This document shows positions 56,365 to 64,000 of a stretch of DNA of 64,000 nucleotides, in pieces. The DNA is taken from contig JALOCA010000002.1 of the NCBI GenBank assembly GCA_023227965.1, positions 103,094 through 167,093 of the forward strand. The letters are read 5' to 3'. The translations under genes were made by a program, and so were the position numbers. The notes beneath the pieces were generated by a model. The model worked only from the letters and a program-made list of their open reading frames with translations, was not told the DNA's origin and ran no database searches. Position 1 is the first letter of the stretch. Each line of letters starts with the position of its first letter. The DNA comes from Lentimicrobiaceae bacterium (lineage in GTDB: Bacteria; Bacteroidota; Bacteroidia; Bacteroidales; JALOCA01).

Positions 56365-56751
56365 ATGGAAAACGAAAATGACGATTTTCATTTCGGAGCA
56401 CAGAAAGAATTATTTTATTCTTTTGAAGGAAGAAAGTTTACTACCCGTTCGGACTATCATTCCGATTCGGATAAAATTTTCATGAGGCAAAACTGGGAAT
56501 TGTACAAGGAACGTGCCCGCGATGCTCGCAACAAAGTATTAGCCGGAAAATCAAGTCCTATTCTGTATCATATGGAAAAACGTGGTATGGAGTTGAATGT
56601 ATTGGCTGCTTCAACGGGTATTGCCAAATGGAAAGTCAGGTTACACTGTAAACCCTGGTTTTTCAAAAAACTCAACAATAAAATTCTTCAGAAATATGCC
56701 TCAGTTTTTGAAATCGAAATTTCCGGACTTAACAATATTGATGAAAATTAA
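56365..56751 (+). CDS. Small HTH-like protein
   Basis: The 128-residue protein has an acidic N-terminus and a C-terminal part that reads like an XRE-type helix-turn-helix (YHMEKRGMELNVLAASTGIAK ... LQKYASVFEIEISGL; residues about 66-125). The spacing of hydrophobic positions fits a five-helix Cro/CI-type fold. It lies between the dehydratase-like and BtrH-like genes on the same strand, so it may be a local regulator of the operon. Confidence in the HTH reading is moderate. Confidence 0.6.
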   Translation: MENENDDFHFGAQKELFYSFEGRKFTTRSDYHSDSDKIFMRQNWELYKERARDARNKVLAGKSSPILYHMEKRGMELNVLAASTGIAKWKVRLHCKPWFFKKLNNKILQKYASVFEIEISGLNNIDEN

Positions 56752-56802
56752 TAATAATCCAAACTTTACCCTCAAACTATCAGCGAACACCAACAGCAAA
56801 AA

Positions 56803-57807
56803 ATGATATTAAACTACGAACATCGTCAGGCAGGGCATTGCGAAAGCGGAGTTACCTCAAATCTTTTAAGAAATAAAGGGTTAAATATCAGCGAGCCCAT
56901 GATACTTGGAATCGGATCGGGAATTTTTTTCAGCCATCTCCCCTTTTTTAAACTGCAGTTTGCCCCGGTAACAACTTTCCGCACATTGCCGGGATTTATT
57001 TTTAACCGTTCCACCAAAGCTTTAGGTATAGAAATATATAAAAAAACTTTCAAAAACCCCCATGACTCCATGAGTGCCCTCGATCGGGCAATTGAGCAGG
57101 GACATCCCGTGGGTTTACAGGTAGGAATTTACAACCTTCCCTTTTTCCCTCCGGAATATCGCATGCATTACAACCTACATAATCTGGTGGTATATGGAAA
57201 AGAGAACGGCGAATATCTTGTCAGCGATACCGTAATTCCTGCGCCTGTAAAAATTTCTTACAACGATTTGATGAAAGTCCGTTACCCAAAAGGGATTTTC
57301 GCACCTTTCGGAAAAATGTACTATCCGCTTGCATTACCTGTACAATACGATTTACACAAGGCTATCGTTAACGGCATTCGCAAAGCGAGCAAAGACATGA
57401 TAAAAATCCCTTTTTGGATGGTTGGCGTTAAAGGAATACGTTTTCTTGCCAGAGAAATGCTGAAATGGGAAAAAAAGTTCGGAGAACAAAAAGCCAACTA
57501 TTACCTCGGACAAGTTCTGCGTATGGAAGAAGAAATTGGAACCGGAGGTGCAGGGTTCCGGTTTATTTATGGCGCTTTTTTGCAGGAAGCCGCTGAAATA
57601 CTTCAAAACGAAAAGTTAAGTGATATTTCCATCGAAATGGGAGAAACCGCCAACCGTTGGCGCGATTTTTCCTTTCTTGGTGCAAAAAACTGTAAAAAAC
57701 GCGGCGGTGTTGAAGTTGCCTACCAGGAACTTGCCAAAATACTTTTTGAAATTGCCGATCGCGAGAAAAAAATTTTTTCCACCCTGTTAACGATGAAATT
57801 AGATTGA
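56803..57807 (+). CDS. BtrH-type acyltransferase-like protein (BtrH_N/DUF4872)
   Basis: The 334-residue protein begins with the BtrH_N-like segment (HRQAGHCESGVTSNLLRNKG), with the conserved Cys and a papain-like layout (HNLVVYGKENGEYLVSDT), and has a helical DUF4872-like C-terminus. In butirosin biosynthesis BtrH moves an acyl side chain from a carrier protein onto an amine. Here, next to an ACP, the natural inference is transfer of the completed chain from the ACP to an amine or alcohol acceptor. The stop overlaps the next gene's TTG. Confidence 0.82.
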   Translation: MILNYEHRQAGHCESGVTSNLLRNKGLNISEPMILGIGSGIFFSHLPFFKLQFAPVTTFRTLPGFIFNRSTKALGIEIYKKTFKNPHDSMSALDRAIEQGHPVGLQVGIYNLPFFPPEYRMHYNLHNLVVYGKENGEYLVSDTVIPAPVKISYNDLMKVRYPKGIFAPFGKMYYPLALPVQYDLHKAIVNGIRKASKDMIKIPFWMVGVKGIRFLAREMLKWEKKFGEQKANYYLGQVLRMEEEIGTGGAGFRFIYGAFLQEAAEILQNEKLSDISIEMGETANRWRDFSFLGAKNCKKRGGVEVAYQELAKILFEIADREKKIFSTLLTMKLD

Positions 57808-57818
57808 AACAAACGGAA

Positions 57819-58556
57819 ATGATAACAGTTAACAACCTAACCCGGTTTTACAAGGGAATGAACATTCCGGCTATTGACGGGCTTAGTTTTAGCATTACCA
57901 TGGGCTCATTTTTCGGCTTATTGGGACCCAACGGAGCAGGAAAAACAACAACCATTTCCATTCTTTGCGGATATCTTAAAGCTACTTCGGGTGAAATAAT
58001 CATGGATGGAATTGATTTTTCTCACCAGCAGCAACTGGTAAAAAAGATTATAGGCGTTGTACCCCAGGATATTGCCCTCTATCCTACTCTTTCAGCACTG
58101 GAAAATCTTCGTTTTTTTGGAAAAATGTACGGATTAAAAAGCAAACAGCTTTCTGAAAAAATTGAATATTATCTTCGTCTTTTCGGACTTGAGAACAACA
58201 GCCATCGCAGGGTGGAAACTTTTTCCGGAGGGATGAAACGCAGGGTAAACCTCATTGCAGGAATTTTGCATGCCCCAAAAATTCTTTTTCTTGATGAACC
58301 TACCGTGGGCATTGATGTTCAGTCGCGCACGGTGATTGTTGATTTTTTAAAACAGCTTAATCGTGAAGGGACTACTATAATTTATACATCGCACCATATG
58401 GAAGAAGCTGAACAGCTTTGCAGCACAGTAGCAATAATTGATTACGGAAAAATTATTGCTTACGGAAATCCGGAAGAACTCATTGCGAAAAACCCGGAAT
58501 GCAATACCCTCGAAAATTTGTTTTTATATCACACCGGCAGAGATTTAAGAGATTGA
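57819..58556 (+). CDS. ABC transporter ATP-binding protein
   Basis: The ATG at 57819 is preferred; a TTG at 57804 is possible and would overlap the previous stop. The 245-residue subunit has Walker A GPNGAGKTT (Lys42), a Q-loop (VVPQDIAL), the signature FSGGMKRR, Walker B ILFLDEPTVG and the switch His in YTSHHMEE. It powers the permease encoded three bases downstream. The type is that of ABC-2 exporters of drugs, lipids or polysaccharides. Confidence 0.94.
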   Translation: MITVNNLTRFYKGMNIPAIDGLSFSITMGSFFGLLGPNGAGKTTTISILCGYLKATSGEIIMDGIDFSHQQQLVKKIIGVVPQDIALYPTLSALENLRFFGKMYGLKSKQLSEKIEYYLRLFGLENNSHRRVETFSGGMKRRVNLIAGILHAPKILFLDEPTVGIDVQSRTVIVDFLKQLNREGTTIIYTSHHMEEAEQLCSTVAIIDYGKIIAYGNPEELIAKNPECNTLENLFLYHTGRDLRD

Positions 58557-58558
58557 AA

Positions 58559-59845
58559 ATGCAAAAATTATTAGCATCCACTGGTAAGGAGTTTTTAGTG
58601 CTCATTCGCGATAAGGCAGGATTAGCCATTCTTTTTCTGATGCCTATGATAATGGTTCTCGTGATAACGCTGGTGCAGGATTTTGCTTTTCAAAGTATCA
58701 AAGAAAACCAGATTAAACTGCTTTTACTTGATAATGACAGAGATTCACTGGGAATATTTATAGCTAATGGTTTGAAGAACTCGGAATATTTCGTGGTAAC
58801 GGAAAAATTAAACGGGAAAACCCCTTCTGACGATGCGGTACACAAAGCGGTAGCCGCCGGCGACTACCAGATAGGTATCATTATCCCCGCCCATGCCACC
58901 CAGGTAATCCGCTCCCATGCCCGGGCAAAAATCACGCGCATTTTTATGAGCCTGAAAATTAATACGCCTCTTCCCATTGTTGACGATACTGATTCGGTAC
59001 GGCTGACTGTTCTTTTCGACCCGGTAATTAAAAGTTCATTTAAAAATTCTATACTCAGCACCCTCGACAAGTTTACCTCGAAAATAGAAGCCAAAGTGGC
59101 ATTGGGCGAATTTGCCTACATACTTGCCAAAATGTTTAATCGTCCGATAACTAATTTACATTTCGACGACATGAGCATTGTACAACTCAATCCTTCCTAT
59201 GCTGCAGACAGTAAATGGAGTATAATACCCAATTCGGTACAGCACAATGTACCTGCATGGACAATGTTTGCTATGTTTTTTCTGGTAATACCTCTTGCCG
59301 GCTGCATCATTAAAGAACGTGATGAAGGCAGTCTTTTCCGTCTTATGACTATGCCGGGTTCTTATTTTAAAATTTTTTCCGGGAAAATTATCGTTTATCT
59401 GGTAGTGTGCATCATCCAGTTTTTACTGATGATAGCCGTAGGGGTGTTTTTCTTGCCGATACTGGGATTGCCCCAACTGGTACTGGGTTCCAATTTTGCT
59501 GCAATGGCATTGATTGTACTTTCATCGGCATTAGCGGCACTGGGATACGGCATGGCTACGGGAGTATTCTTTAAAACCCATCAGCAGGCGGCATCATTTG
59601 GTTCTATTTCGGTAATCATAATGGCAGCATTGGGCGGTGTTTGGGTCCCCGTACATTTTATGCCACAGGTAATGCAACAGGTAGCAACGTATTCTCCTCT
59701 CAACTGGGGGCTAAACGGATTTTACGACATTTTTCTCCGCAATACCGGAGTATCTGGTATTTTGCCCGATGCTTTTAAACTGCTTGCCTTTTTTGCCATC
59801 ACTTCAGGTATAGCTTATGTTGTTTTTCTCTGGAAAAGGAGATAG
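58559..59845 (+). CDS. ABC-2 type permease
   Basis: The ATG at 58559 lies three bases after the ATPase stop; the ATG at 58499 lies inside it. The 428-residue protein has one N-terminal helix (about 20-42), a large extracytoplasmic domain and five C-terminal helices (from about 238; WTMFAMFFLVIPLAGCII onward), which is the ABC-2 layout of the YhgE/DrrB kind. With the ATPase it should export the product of this operon or flip it to the periplasmic face. It is the last gene of the operon. Confidence 0.9.
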   Translation: MQKLLASTGKEFLVLIRDKAGLAILFLMPMIMVLVITLVQDFAFQSIKENQIKLLLLDNDRDSLGIFIANGLKNSEYFVVTEKLNGKTPSDDAVHKAVAAGDYQIGIIIPAHATQVIRSHARAKITRIFMSLKINTPLPIVDDTDSVRLTVLFDPVIKSSFKNSILSTLDKFTSKIEAKVALGEFAYILAKMFNRPITNLHFDDMSIVQLNPSYAADSKWSIIPNSVQHNVPAWTMFAMFFLVIPLAGCIIKERDEGSLFRLMTMPGSYFKIFSGKIIVYLVVCIIQFLLMIAVGVFFLPILGLPQLVLGSNFAAMALIVLSSALAALGYGMATGVFFKTHQQAASFGSISVIIMAALGGVWVPVHFMPQVMQQVATYSPLNWGLNGFYDIFLRNTGVSGILPDAFKLLAFFAITSGIAYVVFLWKRR

Positions 59846-60095
59846 TAAAAAGGTTGTGTGTAAAACATTAATTATGGATCTCCTGACAGAGAATTTACAA
59901 AAAATAAAAAAATCCTTTCTATGGATATTAAAACCATAACTAATTATTTATAAGGCAGATGTAAAACATATTTTATCCTGAACTGAGGTTATTAGCAGTA
60001 TTGTAACAGTAAAAATATCAGCTAATTATAACATTGCAGCATATAAGTCTATTGAAAAGGTGACTCAAAATAATTTGTATTGTTTGAAATCATAA

Positions 60096-60123
60096 AAAAA
60101 ACCGGGAAGAATCCGGTTTTTAT
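60096..60123. terminator. Bidirectional terminator between the permease and glutamine synthetase genes
   Basis: AAACCGG and CCGGTTT flank a short loop (GAAGAAT), with A and T tracts on either side, so it could stop both convergent transcripts. It lies four bases from the glutamine synthetase stop. Confidence 0.85.
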
Positions 60124-60126
60124 ATT

Positions 60127-61629
60127 TTATCCACAATGGAAATATTGTTCTACAAGTTGCAGTATTTTTTCTTTATCGCGATGAATTTGTTCGCGAAGGT
60201 TTTTATCGTTAAAATTTTTGAGCCTTTGGATAATTCCTTCAATAATTGCGGGAGTGAATACTCCGTATTTAAGATAAATGTCTTTCTGTTTTGCAAGCAT
60301 TTCAGCCGATTCCCAGCACGAAGCAGGAAGATGGTTCAGCCTGTTTAAGGTTTCTTTGTGTTCATCCATGAAAATATTAACATCCACATAGGCATTCCGG
60401 GCATTTTCAAGGGCATTTTCCATTTGCAGGCCGTGGCGGGCTGCAACAGTTAATCCTGCAAATAATAAGTAAATATCTGCTGAGCCATCCGGACAACGGA
60501 ATTCCACAGTTTGCTTAAACGACAGATCGTTTGCTACAGTTTCTTCAATGGGGTTGGCATGTTTGTTCATATTATTAGCCCCCGACCAACCCAAAGGAAC
60601 CCTAACCAAAACAGAACGGTTGCGGTCGCCCCAGCAAATATTTGTAGGAGCTTCCTGGTGTGGAACCAAACGGAAATAAGAAGTTGGATTCATATTTCCG
60701 AAAGCCGTGAGCGAAGGAGCTAAATACAGATACCCGGCAATGGCTTTTTTAGCAGTATCGTTTAACATTCCGTTTTCTACCATTTTGTTTATTCCATCTT
60801 TTACCAGTTTGGTATGCACGTGCAATCCGCTTCCGGCTTTACCTGTAGTAATTTTGGGTGCAAAAGAAACGGAAACGCCATACTTGTAAGCCAACGAACG
60901 AAGTATCCATTTGGCTACGACGAGTTGATCGGCGGCATCTTCAAGCGGAGCAGGAAGAAATTCTATTTCATTTTGTTCGTAATCAAGCCCATTCATATTA
61001 AAATTACCTACTTCCGAATGACCGTATTTTATCGTTCCACCAGTTTGAGCAATGGCATGCATGGCTTCCACCCTGAGTTGTTGCCATTTATTAAAAGGAG
61101 TAGATTCCTGGTATCCTTTCTGGTCGGGTGTGGGAAACAAATGATTTTGTTCACTTATAATATAATATTCGAGCTCCCCCATAACTTCAAACGATAAACC
61201 GGTTTCCATCTGAAGTGCTTCATGTGCTTTCCGCAAAATATATTGGGGTGAACTGGCAAGCGGTTCGCCGTCTTTGTTGTAAAATGCACAGAGAATATCG
61301 AGAGTAGGAATAGAGGCAAAAGGGTTTAAAAAAGCAGTTCTGTATCGTGGAATCACATACAAATCGCTGGAACCGGCTTCCACATAACTAAACAGGCTGG
61401 AACCATCCACTCTTTCACCGGAAGTTAAAATGCTTTCAAGATGTTTTTTGCTGTTGATAACAAAATTGAGGGTTTTCAATCGCCCGTCTCCGCCCACGAA
61501 TCTGAAATTAATCATTTTAATGTCATGGGCTTCAATAAACTTTACTAAATCGTTGCGTGTAAAATCCCCGGCAGGCTTATTCAAGTAGCGAACAAGGGGA
61601 TTGGGGTTCATATCAATGATATTCGTCAT
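60127..61629 (-). CDS. glnA: Glutamine synthetase family protein
   Basis: The 500-residue protein has the glutamine synthetase motifs: VDGSSLFSY in the N-terminal domain, MGELEYYI, the ATP-site GKAGSGLHVHTK and the NRSVLVRVP and VEFRCPDGSAD motifs. It is shorter than GSIII (about 730 residues) and closest to GSI in layout. It joins ammonia to glutamate with ATP. It could instead be one of the amine-glutamyl synthetases of the same fold, but the full set of metal-site residues favours glutamine synthesis. Confidence 0.88.
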   Translation of the reverse strand: MTNIIDMNPNPLVRYLNKPAGDFTRNDLVKFIEAHDIKMINFRFVGGDGRLKTLNFVINSKKHLESILTSGERVDGSSLFSYVEAGSSDLYVIPRYRTAFLNPFASIPTLDILCAFYNKDGEPLASSPQYILRKAHEALQMETGLSFEVMGELEYYIISEQNHLFPTPDQKGYQESTPFNKWQQLRVEAMHAIAQTGGTIKYGHSEVGNFNMNGLDYEQNEIEFLPAPLEDAADQLVVAKWILRSLAYKYGVSVSFAPKITTGKAGSGLHVHTKLVKDGINKMVENGMLNDTAKKAIAGYLYLAPSLTAFGNMNPTSYFRLVPHQEAPTNICWGDRNRSVLVRVPLGWSGANNMNKHANPIEETVANDLSFKQTVEFRCPDGSADIYLLFAGLTVAARHGLQMENALENARNAYVDVNIFMDEHKETLNRLNHLPASCWESAEMLAKQKDIYLKYGVFTPAIIEGIIQRLKNFNDKNLREQIHRDKEKILQLVEQYFHCG

Positions 61630-61653
61630 AACTTATGTATTATTAAGAGGGCA

Positions 61654-61683
61654 CAAAGTTAGACTTTTTACATATTCGGCAAA
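61654..61683 (-). promoter_or_regulatory. Putative promoter of glutamine synthetase
   Basis: On the - strand TTTG (61680-61683) and TAACTTTG (61654-61661) are 18 bases apart, a good -33/-7 pair 25 bases before the start codon. Confidence 0.6.
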
Positions 61684-61695
61684 ATACAGTGGCAA

Positions 61696-62799
61696 TTACT
61701 TTTTCGACAAACTGTGTAAATAACTATCAAGCAATTTTTGTGCTGCCACATAGGCACTTATCTTCCCCTCAAGGACATTTTGTTCGGCAGAAGGAAGAGT
61801 TTTTTTAATTAAAGGATACCGATAAAAACTGTCGGAAAGCTGAAATTGGATATAGTCCGACATTATTTGTTGCGACTGTTCTTTTCTTTTTTGGAGAAAA
61901 TATCCGTTTCTTTTTGTGAGGTCAATATAATCGAGTACAGTTTTCCAGATTCTGCTAACACCGTCCTTAGTAACAGCAGAACAAGTATCTACCTTAGGTT
62001 CCCATCCCGAAGGAGGTGGCGGAAATAAATGTAATGCGTTTGTATATTCGGTTTTAGCAAGATTTGCCTTGGTTATGTTATCGCCATCAGCCTTATTGAT
62101 AATTATCGCATCAGCCATTTCCATAATGCCGCGTTTAATTCCCTGCAATTCGTCACCGGCACCGGCAAGCATCAGTAACAGAAAAAAATCCACCATTCCA
62201 TACACAGATGTTTCCGATTGACCCACACCAACGGTTTCAACAAAAATCACATTAAATCCGGCAGCTTCACATAAAATAATGCTTTCGCGTGTTTTCCGCG
62301 AAACGCCACCTAACGAACCTGCTGAAGGGGAAGGACGTATAAAAGCAAGTGAATCAACGGCAAGTTCTTCCATTCGTGTTTTATCTCCCAGGATGCTTCC
62401 TTTCGAGCGCTGACTACTGGGGTCAATAGCCAAAACCGCCAGTTTGTTCCCATTTCTGGTTAAATACCGTCCGAGAGCTTCGATAAATGTACTTTTCCCA
62501 ACACCCGGAACGCCTGTAATGCCTAACCTGATGGAATTTCCGGAGTACGGCAAACATTTTTCAATAATTTGCTGCGCCAAGTGCTGGTGTTCGGGGAGCA
62601 CACTTTCAATGAGGGTTATCGCACGGCTAAGGATTGTTCTGCTACCGGAAAGAATTCCATCCAGATATTCATCAACCGAAATCTTTGGCGTTTTATGCTT
62701 TTGTATTTTATTGATTATTGATGGATTAACAGATGATGGCTGTTCAATACCCTCTTGCACTCTGAGTGCAGAATTGAAGTTTTCGTTAATTTTAGTCAT
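61696..62799 (-). CDS. meaB: Methylmalonyl-CoA mutase-associated GTPase MeaB
   Basis: The 367-residue protein has the MeaB/ArgK G-protein motifs: P-loop GVPGVGKST, the DPSSQRSKGSILGDKTRM segment, ETVGVGQSE, and NKADGDN for guanine. It protects and reloads the B12-dependent methylmalonyl-CoA mutase. The mutase genes are not in the window. Adenosylcobalamin use by the organism agrees with the two B12-type radical SAM genes, although those use other cobalamin forms. Confidence 0.95.
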   Translation of the reverse strand: MTKINENFNSALRVQEGIEQPSSVNPSIINKIQKHKTPKISVDEYLDGILSGSRTILSRAITLIESVLPEHQHLAQQIIEKCLPYSGNSIRLGITGVPGVGKSTFIEALGRYLTRNGNKLAVLAIDPSSQRSKGSILGDKTRMEELAVDSLAFIRPSPSAGSLGGVSRKTRESIILCEAAGFNVIFVETVGVGQSETSVYGMVDFFLLLMLAGAGDELQGIKRGIMEMADAIIINKADGDNITKANLAKTEYTNALHLFPPPPSGWEPKVDTCSAVTKDGVSRIWKTVLDYIDLTKRNGYFLQKRKEQSQQIMSDYIQFQLSDSFYRYPLIKKTLPSAEQNVLEGKISAYVAAQKLLDSYLHSLSKK

Positions 62800-62862
62800 A
62801 AAACCAGTCAGATGGATTGTGAATTTTGTAAAGCAAAAATATACATTTTTAAAAAGTATTAC

Positions 62863-62870
62863 TACCTTTG
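62863..62870 (+). promoter_or_regulatory. Putative -7 promoter element of tRNA-Lys
   Basis: TACCTTTG fits TAnnTTTG 14 bases before the tRNA. Confidence 0.5.
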
Positions 62871-62883
62871 CAGCCCTTTAAAA

Positions 62884-62956
62884 CTCTCCGTAGCTCAGCC
62901 GGTAGAGCAATTGACTCTTAATCAATGGGTCCGGGGTTCGAGTCCCCGCGGGGAGA
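62884..62956 (+). tRNA. tRNA-Lys (anticodon CTT)
   Basis: A 73-base cloverleaf: acceptor CTCTCCG/CGGGGAG, D-arm GCTC/GAGC, anticodon stem ATTGA/TCAAT with loop CTCTTAA, T-stem CGGGG/CCCCG around TTCGAGT. The CCA end is not encoded. Confidence 0.95.
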
Positions 62957-63047
62957 CAGATATTCAGGATTAGATTTTTTGAAGAGTTTTAAAGTTAAAA
63001 AAGAAGAAGAAAACAAAATTTGTTCTTGGAAATAGAGTAAATACATT

Positions 63048-63442
63048 CGGGATAAACTCCGCCTGGTAGCGTATCCCGATAGGGTTCGGGAGGGTCGCTG
63101 GCTCTCAATCCTGATAATACAAGCGAATTTCGGGATATAGTCCCGAAGGTTCGGGATAAACTCCGCTTGGTAGCGTATCCCGATAGGGTTCGGGAGAGTC
63201 GCTGGCTCTCAATCCTGATAAATACAAGCGAATTTCGGGATGTAGTCCCGAAGGTTCGGGATAAACTCCGCCTGGTAGCGTATCCCGATAGGGTTCGGGA
63301 GGGTCGCTGGCTCTCAATCCTGATAATACAAGCGAATTTCGGGATGTAGTCCCGAAGGTTCGGGATAAACTCCGCCTGGTAGCGTATCCCGATAGGGATC
63401 GGGAGAGTCGCTGGCTCTCAATCCTGAAATACAAGCGAATTT
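63048..63442 (+). repeat. Tandem array of four degenerate tRNA-Pro-derived units
   Basis: Units start at 63048, 63152, 63257 and 63361, spaced 104 or 105 bases, and lead directly into the intact tRNA-Pro. Each begins CGGGATAAACTCCGCCTGG (compare CGGGATGTAGCGCAGCCTGG in the tRNA), keeps TAGCGT and a GTCGCnGG...TCAATCCTG block like the tRNA 3' half, and ends with a CGGGAT.TAG hairpin closed by TCCCGAA. D-stem and anticodon stem are destroyed, so the units are not functional tRNAs. Confidence 0.85.
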
Positions 63443-63516
63443 CGGGATGTAGCGCAGCCTGGTAGCGTACTTCGTTCGGGACGAAGGGGTCGCAGGTTCA
63501 AATCCTGTCATCCCGA
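63443..63516 (+). tRNA. tRNA-Pro (anticodon CGG)
   Basis: A 74-base cloverleaf: acceptor CGGGATG/CATCCCG, D-arm GCGC/GCGT, anticodon stem CTTCG/CGAAG with loop TTCGGGA, T-arm GCAGG/CCTGT around TTCAAAT. No encoded CCA. Four broken relatives precede it. Confidence 0.95.
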
Positions 63517-63524
63517 CTACCATT

Positions 63525-63597
63525 GCCACTTTAGCTCAGTTGGTAGAGCGGCGCATTCGTAATGCGTAGGTCGTGGGTTCAAGTCCCATGAGTGGCT
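63525..63597 (+). tRNA. tRNA-Thr (anticodon CGT)
   Basis: A 73-base cloverleaf eight bases after tRNA-Pro: acceptor GCCACTT/GAGTGGC, D-arm GCTC/GAGC, anticodon stem GCGCA/TGCGT with loop TTCGTAA, T-stem GTGGG/CCCAT around TTCAAGT. No encoded CCA. Confidence 0.95.
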
Positions 63598-63613
63598 CTT
63601 TTCTTTATTTTCA

Positions 63614-63835
63614 ATGTCGTATTTCTTGTATATCCTTCTAAGTGAAAAAAATGAAAAGTTCTATATCGGTTCTTCCAACGACCCGGAACGAAGACTTTAC
63701 GAACATAATATTGGGCATACTACTTCTACCAAGTCTGGTATACCTTGGAAAATCATATTCCTAAGAAAATTCTCGGAACGTTCGGATGCCATCCGGGAAG
63801 AATTGCGTCTCAAACGCATGAAAAACAAAAAATAG
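63614..63835 (+). CDS. GIY-YIG nuclease family protein
   Basis: The 73-residue protein is one GIY-YIG domain of the UPF0213/YhbQ type: FLYILLSEKNEKFYIGSSND with the two catalytic-core Tyr, then the conserved Arg in PERRLYEHN and a Lys-rich end (KRMKNKK). It is slightly short for the family, ending soon after the SERSDAIREE helix. It lies 17 bases after tRNA-Thr, a placement often seen for these genes in Bacteroidota. Its function in the cell is not established. Confidence 0.88.
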   Translation: MSYFLYILLSEKNEKFYIGSSNDPERRLYEHNIGHTTSTKSGIPWKIIFLRKFSERSDAIREELRLKRMKNKK

Positions 63836-64000
63836 GCGTAATGGACATTTTTGATGCTGTTTATTTTCATGATTTTTTATTCACCTTGTGTTTAATTTAA
63901 TAGTTTTGTTTATCAAGTAAGCGGAAGCAGGCTCTGCTGAGGAGCAACCTGTCAGGAATAACTTGATTGACTGGAATGGTCATAAAGGCTGGCAAATGTC
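63836..64000. other. Window end without recognised content
   Basis: No reading frame or RNA structure that I can support is visible before the sequence ends. Confidence 0.5.

Noticed and set aside
63048..63442. CRISPR array
   Set aside because: Whole 104-105-base units are repeated with no variable spacers, and the units derive from tRNA-Pro.
63105..63529. - strand frames with proline/arginine-rich repeats in the tRNA-Pro array
   Set aside because: They are by-products of the tandem tRNA-derived units and have no start signals or known domains.

Overview
The window reads as a chromosome segment of a member of the Bacteroidota, most likely a Bacteroidales-like anaerobe. Evidence: several large secreted proteins end in the C-terminal sorting domain of the type IX secretion system (T9SS; typical PNP motif followed by a GIY-type strand); putative promoters fit the Bacteroidetes TAnnTTTG -7 consensus; paired OmpH/Skp chaperones and a spoT-fur-purA order are present; Shine-Dalgarno sites are weak. 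The DNA is AT-rich, and visibly more so between about 35.7 and 49.2 kb.

Layout. 1-9.3 kb (+): tail of a biosynthetic/export operon with an MMPL exporter fused to an acyltransferase and a methyltransferase, a phytoene-desaturase-like oxidoreductase (frameshifted), a C45 acyltransferase/peptidase-like protein, a B12-type radical SAM enzyme, a small unknown protein and an O-methyltransferase. 9.5-14.3 kb (-): deoD, purA, a Fur-family regulator and spoT. 14.5-17.8 kb (+): two OmpH chaperones and a TPR protein. 17.8-19.4 kb: relic of a Cys/Met-metabolism PLP enzyme and a universal stress protein. 19.5-24.4 kb (+): an rRNA pseudouridine synthase with a long repetitive basic N-terminus and a T9SS-secreted Asp-box protein. 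24.5-26.6 kb (-): dxr and an M23 peptidase. 27.0-35.7 kb (+): two papain-like T9SS proteins and two further exported proteins.

35.7-49.2 kb is an AT-rich accessory island. It holds an eroded copy of a gene cassette, a truncated IS4-type transposase abutting a 114-bp inverted-repeat element, an orphan LytTR regulator, an eight-unit 42-bp tandem repeat, a CarboxypepD_reg protein, and then the fuller cassette: lipoprotein, T9SS protein, YadA-head/tail-fibre protein with an in-frame stop at its signal peptide, and a 1413-residue HExxH metallopeptidase-like protein.

51.1-59.8 kb (+) is a compact biosynthetic operon: ketoreductase, ketosynthase, acyl carrier protein, LpxL-type acyltransferase, B12-type radical SAM enzyme, hotdog dehydratase-like protein, HTH-like protein, BtrH-like acyltransferase, and ABC ATPase plus permease. 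Together with the 1-9.3 kb genes it looks like a specialised fatty-acyl or polyene-type lipid system in which a chain is built on a dedicated carrier protein, modified, transferred by BtrH/C45/LpxL-type acyltransferases and exported. The product is unknown. This is the best candidate for an undescribed system here. The right end carries glutamine synthetase, meaB, tRNA-Lys, a tandem array of degenerate tRNA-Pro copies, intact tRNA-Pro and tRNA-Thr, and a GIY-YIG protein.
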